61,332 nucleotides of DNA, from contig JAMPHP010000002.1 in assembly GCA_023663365.1 (NCBI GenBank), forward strand, positions 51,464-112,795. Reading direction: 5' to 3'. Shown here one piece after another: positions 59,441 to 61,332 of this stretch; within the stretch, counting starts at the first letter, position 1; every line of letters starts with the position of its first letter. The notes beneath the pieces were generated by a model. The model saw nothing but the letters and a program-made list of their open reading frames with translations, ran no database searches and had not been told where the DNA came from. The translations under genes and the position numbers were made by a program. The DNA is from Muribaculaceae bacterium (GTDB lineage: Bacteria > Bacteroidota > Bacteroidia > Bacteroidales > Muribaculaceae).

Positions 59441-61111
59441 ATGAGAATACTTCGACACCTTCTTGCCCTCGCGTTGACTGCCCTTTGCGTACAAGGCGCT
59501 TTCGCAGCAATCCCCGCAGGCTACTATTCTTCGCTCAACGGCAAAGCCGAAGGCGACCTCAAGACTGCCGCCTACAATCTTATCCACAACTTTACCACCG
59601 TGTCGTCCTACTCGGCGCTCCCCGACTACTTCAGGCGCACCGATGCCAGGCCTAACACCGACCTGTGGTGGGATATGTATGCCGCCACACCGAGGCGTCT
59701 CTACTCTTTCAGCGGCCTCAACCGCGAGCACTCATTCCCCAAAAGCTGGTGGGGCGGAAGCACGAGCGTGTCGGCTTATGTCGACCTCAACCACCTTTAT
59801 CCTGCCGACGGTCCTGCCAACCAGGCCAAAAGCAACTACCCCCTCGGTGTGGTGGATAAATCAGGAATAAACTTCGACAACGGCGTGTCGACCGTCGGAT
59901 ACCCCGTCAACAATCAGGGTGGCGGCGCCGCTCAGGTCTACGAGCCCGACGACGAGTACAAGGGCGATTTCGCGCGCACATACTTCTATATGGTCACCTG
60001 CTTCCAGAACCTCACGTGGAAGTACACCTACATGCTCGGCCAGAACCTCTATCCTACCCTTAGCCCCTGGGCGGCAAACCTGCTCATGCAGTGGCACCGC
60101 CAGGACCCCGTGAGCCAGAAGGAAATCGACCGCAACGAAGTGGTCTACTCAATCCAGGGCAACCGAAATCCCTTCATCGACCTGCCTGAGCTCGCAGAGT
60201 ACCTATGGGGTACGAAGAAAGGCGAGAAGTTCACCCCCGGCTCCGTAGTGGTGCCTCCCGTTGTCTCCGGCGAGCCCGAGCTCATGGCGCCCGCTATCGC
60301 CATGGAAGCACTCGACTTCGGTCAGGTAGCGCTTGGCAAGGAGTCGATCACCCAGCTCTATGTGAAGGGTGCGAACCTCGGAGGCACGGTCGACGTGTCG
60401 CTCTATCGCGATGATGCCGCCATGTTCTCTATATCCCAGACATCAATCCCGGCATCGCTCGTTTGCGCCGACGGTGGCTACTGGCTCGAAATCCGCTACA
60501 CGCCCACGAAGCTCGGCAAGCACACCGCACGCATCCTTCTTCAGGGCGACTTCGGAAGCCGTGGTGTGGGTCTCTCGGGCGAATGTCTCGAAGTGCCCGT
60601 GCTGTCGACACTCACCGCAACTGCACCCACCGACATTCGAAGCGACCGATATACTGCCAACTGGAGCGCCGCGCCCGAAGGCGAAGTGATCGACTACTAT
60701 ATAGTGACACGCACCAAATACCTCACCGGCGGGCAGCCCGTCACCGAAGAACTCGTGGCTGAAAGCAACTCGCTCGAGATCGACGGCTTTGACGAGAGCG
60801 ACCGCGAAGCCTACTCGGTGCAGTCGGTAAGGCTCGACATCCGCTCGCAGATGTCAAATGTAGTATTCGTTGACCACTCCGGTATCACCGGTGTGACAAC
60901 AGAAGAGCCCCTGGTGGTACAGACCTTCCCCGGATTCATGCGTTTCATATGCTCGGCACCGCAGACTGGATGCCGTGTCTACGACTCTGCAGGCCGCATA
61001 GTGCTCTACATCGACTCAGTCGAGCAGAACCTCGATGTAGAAATGCCGGTGGGCATATACTTCGTGGTCACCGACCAGCACCCGACCCCCGTCAAAGTCG
61101 CTGTCCGCTGA
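59441..61111 (+). CDS. Secreted endonuclease I-family nuclease
   Basis: The 556-aa protein has a signal peptide (1-22) and an endonuclease I domain (about 25-260). The His-Me finger-type signature REHSFPKSWWGG (His97) is followed by DLNHLYPADGPANQAKSNYPLG. The domain cuts DNA without sequence preference. Then comes an Ig-like/fibronectin-type region (about 280-480) and a C-terminal domain ending VYDSAGRIVLYIDSVEQNLD and PVGIYFVVTD, like a type IX secretion sorting domain. It is therefore a likely PorU substrate, used for nutrient DNA or biofilm breakdown. Confidence 0.9.
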   Translation: MRILRHLLALALTALCVQGAFAAIPAGYYSSLNGKAEGDLKTAAYNLIHNFTTVSSYSALPDYFRRTDARPNTDLWWDMYAATPRRLYSFSGLNREHSFPKSWWGGSTSVSAYVDLNHLYPADGPANQAKSNYPLGVVDKSGINFDNGVSTVGYPVNNQGGGAAQVYEPDDEYKGDFARTYFYMVTCFQNLTWKYTYMLGQNLYPTLSPWAANLLMQWHRQDPVSQKEIDRNEVVYSIQGNRNPFIDLPELAEYLWGTKKGEKFTPGSVVVPPVVSGEPELMAPAIAMEALDFGQVALGKESITQLYVKGANLGGTVDVSLYRDDAAMFSISQTSIPASLVCADGGYWLEIRYTPTKLGKHTARILLQGDFGSRGVGLSGECLEVPVLSTLTATAPTDIRSDRYTANWSAAPEGEVIDYYIVTRTKYLTGGQPVTEELVAESNSLEIDGFDESDREAYSVQSVRLDIRSQMSNVVFVDHSGITGVTTEEPLVVQTFPGFMRFICSAPQTGCRVYDSAGRIVLYIDSVEQNLDVEMPVGIYFVVTDQHPTPVKVAVR

Positions 61112-61127
61112 AAGTAAAAAAAATCAT

Positions 61128-61155
61128 CGCAAAAGCCGCCCGAGGGCGGCTTTTG
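61128..61155 (+). terminator. Intrinsic terminator of the endonuclease gene
   Basis: The stem AAAAGCCGCCC / GGGCGGCTTTT surrounds a short GA-type loop just past the stop codon. Confidence 0.85.
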
Positions 61156-61159
61156 CTGC

Positions 61160-61205
61160 CTTAAGGACTTTAAGGACCTTAACGACCTTAAAGACTTTAA
61201 GATAG
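61160..61205. repeat. Degenerate 9-bp tandem repeat tract
   Basis: Units CTTAAGGA, CTTTAAGGA, CCTTAACGA, CCTTAAAGA and CTTTAAGAT follow the terminator. They share the consensus of the tract at 82-126. Confidence 0.7.
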
Positions 61206-61269
61206 CCAAGGGGAGGGTGATTTTTGCGGATCGGGCAAATGTTAAATAAGTGTTAAAATGCGGGAAAAA

Positions 61270-61302
61270 TTTGGAGGACGGGGGATAATGGTTGTAACTT
61301 TG
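61270..61302 (+). promoter_or_regulatory. Promoter reading out of the right edge
   Basis: -33 TTTG (61270-61273) and -7 TAACTTTG (61295-61302) are 21 bp apart, a full consensus. The gene it serves begins beyond the window. Confidence 0.7.
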
Positions 61303-61332
61303 CACTCGCTTTCGGGAAGGCACTGCCACCGA

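Noticed and set aside
58325-59731. 468-codon frame on the minus strand opposite ald
   Set aside because: It is the mirror of a clearly assigned gene in GC-rich DNA, has no conserved motifs, and is rich in His, Gly and Val as expected for a shadow frame.
1-61332. CRISPR array, prophage or transposase gene
   Set aside because: I looked for regularly spaced identical repeats, phage structural genes and transposase motifs and saw none. The repeats present are the tracts and elements listed.

Overview
The window is chromosomal DNA from a member of the Bacteroidota, most likely order Bacteroidales and possibly Muribaculaceae; the family-level guess is inference. Several things support this: a PorU-type sortase of the type IX secretion system, a LptD-like outer-membrane protein, a Ptb-Buk pair, the fused glutamate formiminotransferase/cyclodeaminase with long-form urocanate hydratase, and many promoters of the Bacteroidetes form (TTTG or TTG, 19-21 bp, TAnnTTTG). 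Core genes are GC-rich, while several short segments are clearly AT-richer. Most genes lie on the minus strand.

Layout. 1-9.9 kb: GH20 hexosaminidase, an ECF sigma factor between two small membrane proteins, a polytopic membrane protein overlapping an LTA-synthase-like sulfatase, and lptD. 10.0-10.3 kb: no ORF, but a promoter, folded segment and terminator suggest an RNA gene. 10.4-12.1 kb: three small exported proteins of unknown function. 12.3-16.1 kb: efp, an acyl-ACP thioesterase and ptb-buk. 16.2-18.45 kb: an AT-rich insert with a serine hydrolase and a Panacea-type toxin-antitoxin pair, bounded by a duplicated gtrA 3' end. 18.45-25.7 kb: a long leftward run of gtrA, TRIC channel, nth, pheS, mfd, a SUI1 factor, a lipoprotein and a small membrane protein. 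25.8-28.0 kb: ribH, a PfkB-like protein and a KdsD-type isomerase. 28.0-30.5 kb: a small membrane protein, a four-helix-bundle gene remnant and an AT-rich restriction-modification pair beside tRNA-Arg. 30.6-33.6 kb: tsf, rpsB, rpsI and rplM behind one promoter with a structured leader. 33.6-41.1 kb: GH95 fucosidase, an MFS exporter, a DUF1015 protein, purA, a Fur-type regulator and a divergent bcp. 41.1-42.0 kb: an orphan exported gene between two exact copies of one terminator. 42.0-47.3 kb: M6 protease, an OmpA-like/TPR lipoprotein and a second toxin-antitoxin pair. 47.3-53.8 kb: a complete histidine-utilisation operon. 53.9-61.1 kb: porU, a GH25 lysozyme, alanine dehydrogenase and a secreted endonuclease I.

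The most unusual features are accessory. A 136/194-bp element with 21-bp terminal inverted repeats occurs twice. Two inserts are flanked by duplicated 3' ends of their host gene or terminator. There is a candidate structured RNA next to lptD, a Panacea system whose toxin I cannot assign, and tracts of degenerate 9-bp repeats at both window edges and upstream of the four-helix-bundle remnant.
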